Shown piece after piece: positions 38,743 to 48,125 of a stretch of DNA of 64,000 bases (position 1 is its first letter; each line of letters begins with the position of its first letter). This DNA comes from Tardiphaga sp052076105 (GTDB lineage Bacteria > Pseudomonadota > Alphaproteobacteria > Rhizobiales > Xanthobacteraceae). Made by a program: the position numbers and the translations under genes. The stretch spans positions 372,001 through 436,000 of the forward strand of contig NZ_CP197245.1 of NCBI RefSeq assembly GCF_052076105.1, read 5' to 3'. A model generated the notes under the pieces. The model had not been told where the DNA came from, did not search any database, and saw nothing but the letters and a program-made list of their open reading frames with translations.

Positions 38743-39966
38743 ATGGACTCATTTCTGAGGCCGCTTGCGGCTGCGAGTATGATTGTTGCTGGCGCCCTTG
38801 CTTCCACTGCTCCAGCATCTGCCCAGCAAGCGCCGATCAAGATCGGTATTCCGACTTCGGTCCAGTTGCAGGTCGGCCGCGACACCCAGAGCGCCGCCAA
38901 ACTGGCCATCGAAGAGATCAATGCCAAGGGCGGATTGCTCGGCCGCAAGCTCGAAATGGTTGTCGCCGATGAGACCGAGAATCCCGAACAGGGCATTGCT
39001 GCAATCAAGAAGCTCACCGCCGATGACAAGGTCAATGTGCTGATCGGCGGCTACACGTCAGGCGTGACGCTGGCCCAGCTGCCACACATCTCCAGCGCCA
39101 AGACAATCTATCTTGGCGTCGGCGCAGCATCGCCGGCGATCACCGCCAAGGTGAAGTCGGACTACGAGAACTACAAATACATCTTCCGCGCCTTCCCCAT
39201 CAACGCGGCGCATCAGGCCCGCGCGCTTGTCGACTTCATCAACGGCAAGCTGAAAGGCGAAATGGGCCTGAAGAAGATCGCCATCGTCGGCGAAAACGCG
39301 AAATGGGTGCAGGATCTCGTGCCGATCCTGAAGAAGGGCGCGACCGAGGGCGGCACCGATGTGACGCTGGCCGAGTTCTTCGACACCTCGACATCGGATT
39401 TCTCGCCACTGTTCGCCAAGGTGAAGAATTCCGGCGCGCAATATCTGATCGTGATCCTGTCGCACGCCTCCTCGGACATCTTCGTCAAGCAGTGGCATGA
39501 CGCTCAGGTGCCGATTCCGATCGGCGGCATCGACGTGAAGAGCCAGGACGCCGACTTCTTCACCCGCGTCAGCGGCAAGGCCAATGCCGAAACCGTCGGC
39601 ATGTTCGCCATCCGCGCGCCGCTGACCCCGAAGACCATTCCGTTCTGGGATGAATTCGTGAAGCGCTTCGGCACCGCGCCTGTCTATACCGGCATCGGCG
39701 CCTATGACGCGGTCTATGTCTATGCCGATGCTGTGAAGCGCGCCAACTCCATCGAGCCCGACGCCGTCATCAAGGAGCTGGAGAAGACCGACCACGTCGG
39801 CATCGCCGGCAAGCTGGTGTTCGACGAAGTGCACGACGTGAAGACCGGCCCGGGCCTGCAGAACCTGCTGTTCGTACAGTGGCAGAAGGACGGCGCCCGC
39901 GTCGTGGTCTGGCCGAAGGAAGCCGCAACCGGCCCGATGATCGCGCCGCCCTGGATGAGCAACTGA
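38743..39966 (+). CDS. Branched-chain-amino-acid-type ABC solute-binding protein (LivK-like)
   Basis: A 407-residue periplasmic binding protein (Peripla_BP_6). The signal peptide is MDSFLRPLAAASMIVAGALA up to TAPASAQQ. Mature sequence begins APIKIGIPTSVQLQVGRDTQ and continues SAAKLAIEEINAKGGLLGRK LEMVVADE, the LivK hallmark. The start at 38743 has GGGAGAG upstream; the longer frame lacks a signal peptide. The other four Liv components follow in order. The ligand is unknown; such systems also carry aromatic acids, amides and urea. Confidence 0.9.
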   Translation: MDSFLRPLAAASMIVAGALASTAPASAQQAPIKIGIPTSVQLQVGRDTQSAAKLAIEEINAKGGLLGRKLEMVVADETENPEQGIAAIKKLTADDKVNVLIGGYTSGVTLAQLPHISSAKTIYLGVGAASPAITAKVKSDYENYKYIFRAFPINAAHQARALVDFINGKLKGEMGLKKIAIVGENAKWVQDLVPILKKGATEGGTDVTLAEFFDTSTSDFSPLFAKVKNSGAQYLIVILSHASSDIFVKQWHDAQVPIPIGGIDVKSQDADFFTRVSGKANAETVGMFAIRAPLTPKTIPFWDEFVKRFGTAPVYTGIGAYDAVYVYADAVKRANSIEPDAVIKELEKTDHVGIAGKLVFDEVHDVKTGPGLQNLLFVQWQKDGARVVVWPKEAATGPMIAPPWMSN

Positions 39967-40005
39967 TTTGTTGATGGCGGTCATCTGACCGCAGCGTAAC
40001 CGCGC

Positions 40006-40027
40006 GGCCGGCGATCCCTCGCCGGCC
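40006..40027. other. Hairpin between the binding-protein gene and livH
   Basis: A 9-bp perfect stem GGCCGGCGA / TCGCCGGCC with loop TCCC lies 40 bases after the binding-protein stop. It has no T-run, so it more likely protects the upstream mRNA end or slows transcription than terminates it fully. Confidence 0.6.
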
Positions 40028-40094
40028 GGAAAACGGGAGAAGCGAACCCCAAGAAGTTCGCCCTCCGCCGTCCGGTCTTCAACAGCGGGTTCTC

Positions 40095-40949
40095 ATGCTT
40101 CAGATTCTGATCTACGGCGCGGTCTCCAGCGCCATCTATGCGATGCTGGCTGTTGGTTTCACCCTGATCTTCGGCGTCGCCCGCATCCTCAATCTCGCCC
40201 ATGGCTCGTTCTACGCACTCGGCGCCTATGCGGCCTATGTCCTCACCTCGCTGCTTGGCTTTCCGCTCTTTATCGCCGCACCGCTGGCGGTATTGATCGT
40301 CGCAGGCTTCGGCGTGGTGATGGAACGTTTTCTGGTGCGTCCGCTGCGCTCGTCCCAGCTCGCCGTGCTGATGATTACCCTCGCCGTCTCGCTCGCGGTG
40401 GAACAGGCGCTGTTCATCACCTTCGGCTCCGAATATCGCAACGTGCCGTCATTCGTGGCTGACAAGCTCTCGATCGGCGGCGTCGATATTTCCGGCCAGC
40501 GCCTGCTCGCCCTTGTCGCCGGTGTCCTCGTGCTGCTCGGCCTCTGGCTGTTCATCCAGCGCACGCGGCTTGGCGCGGCCATCCTCGCGGTGTCGCAGGA
40601 TCCGGAAGCCGCGCAATATATGGGCATCCCGACCAACCGCATCTTCTCCATCGTGATGGCGATCTCCGCCGGCACCGCGGCGCTCGCGGGCGTATTGGTG
40701 TCGCCCTTCCTCACGGTGCAGCCGACCATGGGCCTGCTGCCGATGGTGAAGGCCTTCGCTATCGTCATCGTCGGCGGCCTCGGCTCGATCCCCGGCAGCA
40801 TCATCGCGTCGCTGATCCTCGGCTATTCCGAGACCATCGTCGCCTATCTGATTTCGACATCATGGACGGAGCTGGTGTCGCTGGTCGCGGTCGTCGTCAC
40901 GCTAATGATACGCCCGTCAGGACTCCTCGGGCGACGGGCGGCATTCTGA
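40095..40949 (+). CDS. livH: Branched-chain-type ABC permease (LivH-like)
   Basis: A 284-residue membrane permease. The start MLQILIYGAVSSAIYAMLAV is followed by GFTLIFGVARILNLAHGSFYALGAY, the LivH signature. The coupling region is AAILAVSQDPEAAQYMGIPT NRIFSI, and the end is VTLMIRPSGLLGRR. It is the second gene of the operon, one base before livM. Paired with LivM it forms the translocation channel. Confidence 0.93.
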   Translation: MLQILIYGAVSSAIYAMLAVGFTLIFGVARILNLAHGSFYALGAYAAYVLTSLLGFPLFIAAPLAVLIVAGFGVVMERFLVRPLRSSQLAVLMITLAVSLAVEQALFITFGSEYRNVPSFVADKLSIGGVDISGQRLLALVAGVLVLLGLWLFIQRTRLGAAILAVSQDPEAAQYMGIPTNRIFSIVMAISAGTAALAGVLVSPFLTVQPTMGLLPMVKAFAIVIVGGLGSIPGSIIASLILGYSETIVAYLISTSWTELVSLVAVVVTLMIRPSGLLGRRAAF

Positions 40950-40950
40950 C

Positions 40951-41880
40951 ATGAAACGCATTGCACCTATCGACATCGCGGGTGGCATCCTCGTCGTCGC
41001 CTTTCTCGCATTGCTGCCCATGTTCGCCGCCAGCAACTATCTCACCGGCGTACTCACGGTTTGCGTGATCTACGGCATCTGGGCATCGAGCTGGGACTTC
41101 ATGTCCGGCCTCACCGGGCGCGAGAACTTCGGCCACTCGCTGTTCATCGGCGCCGGCGCCTATACCGCCGGCTTCCTGTCCTCGATCTGGTCGACCAATC
41201 CGTGGATCAGCCTGCCGCTCGGCGTGGTGATCGCCATCGCCTTCAGCCTGCTGGTCGGCTTCCCGACGCTGCGGCTGCGCGGGCCTTATTTCGCGCTGGC
41301 GATGCTCTCTGCCTCGGCCATCCTGCAGCGGCTGTGCCTGATCTTCTGGGAATATACCGGCGGCGAGGAAGGCATCTATGGCCTCGACCCGCTGATGAAG
41401 ACGCCGCTGCACTATTACTGGTTCGTGCTTGCGATCCTGGTGGTGACGGTGATCGTGCTGACACTGCTGGCGCAGTCGCATTGGGGATTGCTGCTGCGCG
41501 CAATCCGCGGCGACGAGGCGACCTGTCAGGCCGCCGGCATCAACGTCACCTTCTACAAGATCGTGTCGCTGATGATCTCGGCGGGCTTTGCCGGTCTGGG
41601 GGGCGCGCTCTATGCACACTACCAGCTGCAGGTGTCGCCGCCGCTGTTCTCTGTGGTGGTGTCGATCACGGTGATCATCATGGTCTATGTGGGCGGCATC
41701 GGCTCGATCTATGGCGCCGCCGTCGCAGCGATCCTGCTGACGCTGCTCACCGAGATGCTGCGCGGCTTCGGCGAATACCGGCTGTGGATCTACACACTTA
41801 CGTTGATGCTGATCCTGTTCTTCCTGCCCAATGGACTGATCGCGCCGCTCTGGCGCCGACTGACGGAGCGCCTGCGATGA
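40951..41880 (+). CDS. livM: Branched-chain-type ABC permease (LivM-like)
   Basis: A 309-residue permease with VCVIYGIWASSWDFMSGLTG and the family stretch GRENFGHSLFIGAGAYTAG. FPTLRLRGPYFALAMLSASA is followed by the coupling motif LLLRAIRGDEATCQAAGI. The end is ILFFLPNGLIAPLWRR. It overlaps livG by four bases. Confidence 0.93.
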   Translation: MKRIAPIDIAGGILVVAFLALLPMFAASNYLTGVLTVCVIYGIWASSWDFMSGLTGRENFGHSLFIGAGAYTAGFLSSIWSTNPWISLPLGVVIAIAFSLLVGFPTLRLRGPYFALAMLSASAILQRLCLIFWEYTGGEEGIYGLDPLMKTPLHYYWFVLAILVVTVIVLTLLAQSHWGLLLRAIRGDEATCQAAGINVTFYKIVSLMISAGFAGLGGALYAHYQLQVSPPLFSVVVSITVIIMVYVGGIGSIYGAAVAAILLTLLTEMLRGFGEYRLWIYTLTLMLILFFLPNGLIAPLWRRLTERLR

Positions 41881-42606
41881 CTGATCTTCTCGAAGTCAAC
41901 GGCGTGACCAAACGCTTCGGCGGTCTCACCGCCGTCAAGAACGCCAGCTTCACGCTGAAGAAAGGCGAGTTCACAGGAATTCTTGGTCCCAACGGTGCCG
42001 GCAAGACGACGCTGTTCAACATCCTGACCGGTTTCATGCAGCCGACCACGGGGACGATCCATTTCAACGGCGAACTGGTGCGCGAGCTGGCCCCCTACAA
42101 GGTGGTCAATCGCGGCATGGCGCGCACCTTCCAGCTGACACGGCCGTTCGTCGGCATGAATCTGCTGGAAAATGTGCTGGTCGCCTGCATGTCGCCGCGC
42201 GCCAGCGAGGACAAGGACAAGGAAGCGCGCGCCAGCTATCTGCTCGCCCAGGTCGGTCTCGGTGGACGCGACAAGGAGCCGGTCGAGACGCTGCCTTATG
42301 GCGACCTGCGGCGACTCGAAATCGCCCGCGCGCTGGCAACCCGCCCCGACCTGCTGCTGCTGGATGAGCCCTTCGCAGGGCTTGGCAGCAGCGAGATCGA
42401 ACAACTGGCACAACTGATCCGGCGGCTACATCGCGAGGAGAACCTCACTATTTTGCTGATCGAGCACAAACTGCGCGAGTTCATGGCGCTGGTCTCGCGC
42501 GTGATCGCGATGAATTTCGGCGAGATCATCGCCGTCGGCCCGCCGGAAGAAATCGTGAAGAACGAGAAGGTGATCGAAGCCTATATCGGCAAGACGGAGG
42601 AAGCCC

Positions 42607-42620
<14 letters not shown>
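41877..42620 (+). CDS. livG: Branched-chain-type ABC ATPase (LivG-like)
   Basis: A 247-residue ATPase. Walker A is LGPNGAGKTTLFN near residue 40. The LivG-specific RTFQLTRPFVGMNLLENVLV is present, and Walker B is LLLLDEPFAGLGSSE. The ABC signature is LPYGDLRRLEIARA; the usual first S/G pair reads PYGDLRR, as in other LivG proteins. The ATG at 41877 overlaps livM as ATGA; the longer frame upstream is a shadow of livM. Confidence 0.93.
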
Positions 42621-43314
<694 letters not shown>

Positions 43315-43323
43315 TTCTCGGGT

Positions 43324-43445
43324 GTCGTCCCCGCGAAGGCGGGGACCCATAACCACCGTTGGCAAAGCAGAAGCGGCAGAACCGCAGCTATCATATTCCA
43401 ATTGTATTTTCGGCGTGTATGGGTCCCCGCCTTCGCGGGGACGAC
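43324..43445. repeat. 122-bp inverted-repeat element, family B, copy 3
   Basis: The left end reads GTCGTCCCCGCGAAGGCGGG GACCCATA, and the right end is its exact inverse. The inner sequence is AT-richer (ATCATATTCCAATTGTATTT) and unrelated to copies 1 and 2. It separates livF from the convergent btaA. Confidence 0.85.
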
Positions 43446-43471
43446 AACTACAAAGCCCTGCGAGTAAAGCC

Positions 43472-44680
43472 TTACGCTTTCCGCGTATACAGATGAAACC
43501 CGCCATAGATGCCCGAGCGATCAGCAGCCAGACCTTCGGCGCTGCGCGCCTCGTCGCGCTGCCACGTCTCACGCAACGATGCATGTTCCGGATCATCCAG
43601 CGGTGACTCAGCGCCGGCCGTGCGGAAGATCACGCGGATGCCGTCCTTGCCAGCGCGGTCGATCGCGTCCCACAGCGCACGGATTTCATCCGGCGCCATC
43701 CAGTCCTGCGAATCCAGCAGCACGACCGCGTCGATCTGGCGGGCTGGAAGGCTCTCCAGGAACACGCGCAGATTGGCATGCACCGGCGTGACCAGAGCGG
43801 CGCGACTGGCGGTGTCGGCGTAGCGGCTCTGCTGCAGGTACAACGGCAGGCATTTATCGCCGGGACCAACATAGCTGCGACTCAGCGCCTGCCAGGCGAA
43901 ATAGTTGTTGGCGTTCGGATGCACGTCGATCAGAGCGAGCAGACGTTGATGCAGCACTTCGTTGAGTGGCTGGTTGCCGCCCAGCAGCGTGCGCTGCTGC
44001 GGCGGGATGCCGAGGCTGAACAGCAGAGCCGGTGTTTTCGTCATCAGGCGGGCCAGCCGCGAATGAAACAGCCAGTGCAGGCGCTCCAGCGCCCGCTTGC
44101 GCGCCGGCGACTGGGCGTCGTCGTGCAGCAGCGCCTTCAGATCGATCCGGGCGAGTTTCGCGAGCGTGTGCGCAAAGCCGATGAAGCGACCGAGCGCGCC
44201 GTGACGATAGAAGCCGTCACTGAAGTAACCGTAGCGCGGGCGGCCCTGGATATCGCGCTCATCCCAATAGCCGCGCGCTTCTGCGTCGAGCAGCGGGCGC
44301 AGCCGCTCGCGATAGAGGCCGACATTGCTATCGGATGCACCTTCGCCGAAGAACTTCCAGAAGTCCTGATAGTTCGGCAGCGCGCGCAGGCCGGCAAGCT
44401 TGAGCTTGAGCAGCGACAGATGCGCTTCGTTGAGATCGACCGCATAGACATGTTCGGGCTTCGCCGACAGATAGGACAGCGCATTACAGCCGCCGCTGGA
44501 GATGGTGACGATCGTCGAGCCGGGCGCCAGTTTCAGCGCCGCCATGTCCGCCTCGGGATCTTCCCAGATCTGGGTGTAGACCAACCGACGGAACCAGAAG
44601 GCAAACAGCCTGTCCCAAATCGTCGTTTCCTCGCGACCACGGCTATTGCGAACGGCGTCAGCGATCAGATGCGTATTCAT
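43472..44680 (-). CDS. btaA: BtaA: SAM:diacylglycerol 3-amino-3-carboxypropyl transferase (DUF3419)
   Basis: A 402-residue enzyme that transfers the aminocarboxypropyl group of S-adenosylmethionine to diacylglycerol, giving diacylglyceryl-homoserine, the first step to the betaine lipid DGTS. DUF3419 features are LVYTQIWEDPEADMAALKL, the SAM-binding IVTISSGGCNALSYLSAKP followed by VYAVDLNEAHLSLLKLKL, and GYFSDGFYRHGALGRFIGF. Later VVLLDSQDWM is the second Rossmann-type acidic region. I start at the ATG at 44680; the TTG at 44725 is possible. It is divergent from btaB, with a Pho-box in the gap. The pairing makes the assignment strong. Confidence 0.92.
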   Translation of the reverse strand: MNTHLIADAVRNSRGREETTIWDRLFAFWFRRLVYTQIWEDPEADMAALKLAPGSTIVTISSGGCNALSYLSAKPEHVYAVDLNEAHLSLLKLKLAGLRALPNYQDFWKFFGEGASDSNVGLYRERLRPLLDAEARGYWDERDIQGRPRYGYFSDGFYRHGALGRFIGFAHTLAKLARIDLKALLHDDAQSPARKRALERLHWLFHSRLARLMTKTPALLFSLGIPPQQRTLLGGNQPLNEVLHQRLLALIDVHPNANNYFAWQALSRSYVGPGDKCLPLYLQQSRYADTASRAALVTPVHANLRVFLESLPARQIDAVVLLDSQDWMAPDEIRALWDAIDRAGKDGIRVIFRTAGAESPLDDPEHASLRETWQRDEARSAEGLAADRSGIYGGFHLYTRKA

Positions 44681-44786
44681 CGGCTTCTTGGACCCTTCGA
44701 ATCGACAATCTGAAATTTTTATCAAGCGCAGACTGCGGTTTTGCGACAGTCATTCTAAATTTCGGGCGCTTCACGCGACGAAACTA

Positions 44787-44804
44787 CTGTCACACCGCTG
44801 TCGT
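44787..44804 (+). promoter_or_regulatory. Pho-box (PhoB-binding direct repeat)
   Basis: CTGTCAC-ACCG-CTGTCGT is two 7-base repeats with four-base spacing, giving the 11-base period of a PhoB site (consensus CTGTCAT-N4-CTGTCAT in rhizobia). Mismatches are in the last two positions only. It lies 45 bases before the btaB start and 106 bases before the btaA start in their divergent gap. PhoB activation at low phosphate would fit the known role of betaine lipids. Confidence 0.82.
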
Positions 44805-44849
44805 GTTGCGATGAAATGGATCGCTCATGCTCGAGCGATGAGGTGCGCC

Positions 44850-45542
44850 ATGACGATTGTCTCCGAATACGAAGACGGCGGTCAGCCCGCGTGGTCGAAC
44901 GAAGCTACGCATCGCATGAACCGGATGTATCGCTGGCAGCGCTTCATCTATGACGCGACGCGCCGGTACTATCTTCTCGGCCGCGATCAGCTCATCGCCG
45001 AACTCGCGCCTGCGCCGGATGCAATGGTACTGGAAGTCGGCTGCGGAACCGGGCGCAATCTGGTTCAGGCCGCGCGGAAATATCCCCAGGCAAAATTCCA
45101 CGGTATCGATATTTCGACCGAGATGCTGACCACCGCAATCGCCTCGATCGCCCGCAACGACCTCGCAAATACCGTCCGCGTCGCCCATGGAGATGCGACC
45201 AGTTTCGATCCGGCACGCATCTTTGCCGTTCCGTCATTCGATCACGTCATGATTTCCTACAGTCTCTCGATGATCCCGAGCTGGCAGGATGTGCTCGATC
45301 ACGCCGTATCGCAGCTCAAACCCGGCGGGCGACTACACATCGTCGATTTCGGCCATCAGGAGCGGCTACCAAAGATCGCCAGCAAGCTGCTGCTACGCTG
45401 GCTGACACTGTTCGACGTGACGCCGCGCCGTGAGCTTCTCGATGTGCTGAAGGCGCTCGCCGAGCGTCACCACGCCAATCTCGATTTCAGCCGCCCGTTC
45501 CGCGGGTACGCACAGTCCGCGGTGCTGACACTGCCGAGGTAA
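44850..45542 (+). CDS. btaB: BtaB: diacylglyceryl-homoserine N-methyltransferase
   Basis: A 230-residue SAM-dependent methyltransferase that converts diacylglyceryl-homoserine to its N,N,N-trimethyl form (DGTS). Motif I is VLEVGCGTGRNLVQAARKYP, followed by the acidic HGIDISTEMLTTA, the HGDAT segment, and the post-motif SYSLSMIPSWQDVLDHAVSQ with LKPGGRLHIVDFG. The N-terminus HRMNRMYRWQRFIYDATRRY is typical of BtaB/PmtA-like enzymes. GAGG lies seven bases before the ATG at 44850. Divergent btaA supplies the substrate. It is convergent with the flippase-like gene; only one base separates the stop codons. Confidence 0.9.
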   Translation: MTIVSEYEDGGQPAWSNEATHRMNRMYRWQRFIYDATRRYYLLGRDQLIAELAPAPDAMVLEVGCGTGRNLVQAARKYPQAKFHGIDISTEMLTTAIASIARNDLANTVRVAHGDATSFDPARIFAVPSFDHVMISYSLSMIPSWQDVLDHAVSQLKPGGRLHIVDFGHQERLPKIASKLLLRWLTLFDVTPRRELLDVLKALAERHHANLDFSRPFRGYAQSAVLTLPR

Positions 45543-45543
45543 T

Positions 45544-46524
45544 TCAGGCGAGCTTGCGCCTGTTTACGTTTCGATAGGCTTCGACCGCTCCGAACAGTGC
45601 AAGCGACAGCACGAACGGAATCAGGTGATAGAACAGCCGGAACAGCAGCAGCACAGCCAGTAACTGCTCGGTATGTTCGCCGCCGAGCCCGACCAAGATC
45701 GTCGCATCGAACACGCCGATGCCGGCGGGTGCGTGGCTGGCGAATCCCAACAGCGTGGCAGCGATGAAGACGACGATCACCTGCGCGACGCCGACATCCA
45801 TCGTCTCGGGGATCAGCACATACATCGATAGTGCCGCCGCTCCGAGATCGACGAGGCCGATGCCGATCTGGAAGAACACGTTGCGCCCGCTCGGCACCGG
45901 CACCGACCAGTTGCGGCCACCAAGCGTGCGGATACCGTTCCACGTCCAGCCCACATACGTGATGATACCCACCAGAATTGCCACCGCGATGAAGCGGTTG
46001 ATCTCGGGCGAAAGCTGATCGATCCGGCTGATGGCGCCTGGCTCGTGCAGGGTGCTGAGCGCCAGCGCGGTGAGATTGCCGAGCCAGAAGGTCAGACCTG
46101 TCAGAAAGCAGATGCGCGCGACGCCGGCGGCGCCGATGCCATGCGGTGCATAGATCCGGTAGCGCACCGCCGATGACACCAGCAGCACGGCGCCGGTTCC
46201 GTGCGAAATGGGATAGCTGGTGAAATTGGCCAGCGCTGCAATCCTGAAGGGAATGTCCCCCCGCCCGATCATCTGAAGCGCCAGCCAGTCATACAGCGTC
46301 AGGCTGCCATAGGAGATCGCCACCAACACCAGCGAGAGCGCGATGCTGCCTGGCGGTACCATGTGCATGGCAGATAGGACATGGGCGAAATCCACGCCCT
46401 TGAGCGCCTTGGTCAGCGCCATAAACGCGATCGTAGCAATTGCTATGCTAAGGAGCGCGCCAAGCCACCTCCAGCTGAGGCGCGTACGCATCAGCTGCAT
46501 GATATTTTTCAATGCGGGTGGCAC
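45544..46524 (-). CDS. Flippase-like membrane protein (UPF0104 / MprF N-domain type)
   Basis: A 326-residue integral membrane protein with about eight helices, starting after RTRLSWRWLGALLSIAIATI. Family features include LTLYDWLALQMIGRGDIPFR, NFTSYPISHGTGAVLLVSSA VRYRIY, and SHAPAGIGVFDATILVGL. It matches the lysylphosphatidylglycerol-synthase transmembrane/UPF0104 family without the cytosolic synthase half of MprF. Such domains are proposed to move lipids between leaflets. Next to btaAB it may handle a membrane lipid (inference). The GTG start at 46524 is weakly supported; an ATG at 46500 is the alternative. Confidence 0.8.
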   Translation of the reverse strand: MPPALKNIMQLMRTRLSWRWLGALLSIAIATIAFMALTKALKGVDFAHVLSAMHMVPPGSIALSLVLVAISYGSLTLYDWLALQMIGRGDIPFRIAALANFTSYPISHGTGAVLLVSSAVRYRIYAPHGIGAAGVARICFLTGLTFWLGNLTALALSTLHEPGAISRIDQLSPEINRFIAVAILVGIITYVGWTWNGIRTLGGRNWSVPVPSGRNVFFQIGIGLVDLGAAALSMYVLIPETMDVGVAQVIVVFIAATLLGFASHAPAGIGVFDATILVGLGGEHTEQLLAVLLLFRLFYHLIPFVLSLALFGAVEAYRNVNRRKLA

Positions 46525-46742
46525 ATCGGTCTACTTTTCATTAGGTCTGAGCACGCCGTGATTCGCGCATGTGTTCGCGCGTTCTGTTGCACGTCCATGT
46601 GACAGCTGCGCAAAAGCAGCGTTTTGGCGTCGCCCAACAATCCGGTGATTTCCAGATTTCGCCCCCGCCATGTCGCATCAAGGTCATGCGGGGTCCGTAA
46701 GTCATACGCATTGAATGCACTGATTCATCCAAGCAGGACACC

Positions 46743-46964
46743 ATGTCGACCGAGACCGAATATCAGCTGACCGAAAACCAGTGGGACACATTGCGGATGC
46801 TTCGCCCCGCGATCCTGCCACCGGCCAAGCTGAACCGTTACGTTCTCGATCAGCTGGTTGCGATGGGACTGGTTGCGCTATCGGACGCTGATCCGGCGCT
46901 GACACCCATGGGCCGCGCCGTGGTTCTGCGCGGCTGTCCGCGACTGTGGGATCTGGCGGCCTAA
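46743..46964 (+). CDS. Small hypothetical protein (73 aa)
   Basis: A short frame starting MSTETEYQLTENQWDTLRML with AGGA upstream of its ATG. It reads like a small winged-helix fragment: LNRYVLDQLVAMGLVALSDA followed by DPALTPMGRAVVLRG. Composition is normal for coding DNA here, and the frame is compact and closed at both ends. I recognise no named family and see no catalytic motif. The 218 bases upstream (46525-46742) hold no other gene. It is convergent with the sirtuin gene, 16 bases from its stop. Confidence 0.6.
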   Translation: MSTETEYQLTENQWDTLRMLRPAILPPAKLNRYVLDQLVAMGLVALSDADPALTPMGRAVVLRGCPRLWDLAA

Positions 46965-46980
46965 ACCGAGGCTTTCGCCG

Positions 46981-47808
46981 TCAGGGCGCATCCGCCCGCT
47001 GAAGCAGAAATGCGAGCGCATCCTCGCAGCGCTCTTCGACCTTGAAGCTGAGAAACTCGTCGGCGCGCGTGCGGCCGAGATTTACCGCGGCGATGGGAAT
47101 CTCCGCGCGCACCGCCGCTTGCACGAAGCGAAAGCCGGAATAGACCATCAAAGACGAACCGGCGATCAGCATGGCATCGGCCTTCCGCAAGTGGCCGAGC
47201 GCAGCATCGACGAATTCGCGCGGCACGTTCTCGCCGAAGAACACGACATCCGGCTTGAGGATGCCGCCACAGATCTCACAGGCCGGCACGACAAAGGATG
47301 CGAAGTTGACGCCCTCCAGATCGGCATCGCCATCGGGCGCAACGGCCGCATCGAGGTCCAGCCATCCTGCGTTCAAGCGCCCCATCTCGTGCTGGAATTC
47401 ATCGCGCTGGATCCGGCGTTCACATCCCATGCAGCGCACGAGATCGAGCCGGCCGTGAAGGTCGATGACCTTCTTGCTGCCAGCGGCCTGATGCAACCGA
47501 TCGACATTCTGCGTGAGCAGAACCTCGCATTTGCCGATCTGCTCGAGACACGCCAATGCGTGATGCGCATCGTTAGGCCGCGCCTGGCCAAATCGCCGCC
47601 AGCCGATCAGGCTGCGCGCCCAATAACGCTGCCGCGTCAGTTCCTCGCCCATGAAGGCCTGAAAGGTCACAGGCTGCGTGCGCTTCCAGTTGCCGTCAGT
47701 GTCGCGATAGTCGGGAATGCCCGAATTGGTGCTGCAACCGGCGCCGGTCAGGACAAAAAGACGTTCGTGGCGATCGACGAAATCGCGAAGGGCATTGGGT
47801 GGGGTCAT
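46981..47808 (-). CDS. NAD-dependent protein deacetylase/deacylase, sirtuin family
   Basis: A 275-residue Sir2-family enzyme. The NAD-binding start is LFVLTGAGCSTNSGIPDYRD, and TQNVDRLHQAAGS with the catalytic histidine in VIDLHGRLD is present. A four-cysteine zinc site is CMGC ... CEIC. Further segments are LKPDVVFFGENVP and AMLIAGSSLMVYSG. The CSTNSGIPDYRD and zinc spacing resemble class II (SIRT4-like) bacterial sirtuins, so a lysine deacylase or ADP-ribosyl role is possible. The ATG at 47808 is preferred over an earlier start in the frame because the fold begins there. It stands alone. Confidence 0.88.
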   Translation of the reverse strand: MTPPNALRDFVDRHERLFVLTGAGCSTNSGIPDYRDTDGNWKRTQPVTFQAFMGEELTRQRYWARSLIGWRRFGQARPNDAHHALACLEQIGKCEVLLTQNVDRLHQAAGSKKVIDLHGRLDLVRCMGCERRIQRDEFQHEMGRLNAGWLDLDAAVAPDGDADLEGVNFASFVVPACEICGGILKPDVVFFGENVPREFVDAALGHLRKADAMLIAGSSLMVYSGFRFVQAAVRAEIPIAAVNLGRTRADEFLSFKVEERCEDALAFLLQRADAP

Positions 47809-48016
47809 GCGGGGACGTTTATCTCTCGGCGGCAAACCATGCCAAACCGCCGCGAACGCGGCATCCAGGACTGCATATGTGGGGACGGAATTCGGCGAGT
47901 CCACCATGCGAGATCACGCCATGGCGTCGAATATCGCTGGCGAGTGGATGCGCCGGTTGGTTTGAGACGGAAATCGGGAGATAGGCGCCACTAAGGGCCG
48001 TAAGCTCTTGAAATCA

Positions 48017-48050
48017 TGGCCGGAGTGACAGGATTCGCCCCTGCGGGCCC
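48017..48050 (-). pseudogene. Possible tRNA 3'-end remnant (tRNA-Pro-like)
   Basis: Read on the minus strand, the 34 bases end CGAATCCTGTCACTCCGGCC A, preceded by GGGCCCGCAGGGG. This resembles a tRNA variable-loop/T-arm/acceptor end with CCA, where GGTTCGAATCC would be normal; here TT is replaced by GG, and no D-arm, anticodon arm or 5' acceptor strand is present upstream. The resemblance to the proline tRNA 3' end is from memory. It is not a functional tRNA. It could be an attachment-site scar or chance. Confidence 0.35.
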
Positions 48051-48086
48051 TGAACAAACCTGAGCGGGCAATCCGATAGGAAGGGT

Positions 48087-48125
48087 CGCGGCCGCGCGCC
48101 AACTTGGAGGAAGCGCGCGGCCGCG
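48087..48125. terminator. Long GC-rich hairpin downstream of the aldehyde dehydrogenase
   Basis: A perfect 13-bp stem CGCGGCCGCGCGC / GCGCGCGGCCGCG encloses a 13-base loop (CAACTTGGAGGAA). It lies about 80 bases after the aldehyde dehydrogenase stop on the minus strand. There is no T-run, so it could be a strong pause/Rho-assisted end, a recombination scar or a DNA-binding site. Confidence 0.5.

Noticed and set aside
48017..48050. Intact tRNA gene
   Set aside because: Only a T-arm/acceptor-like end is present; no D-arm, anticodon arm or matching 5' acceptor strand, and the TTC of the T-loop is altered.
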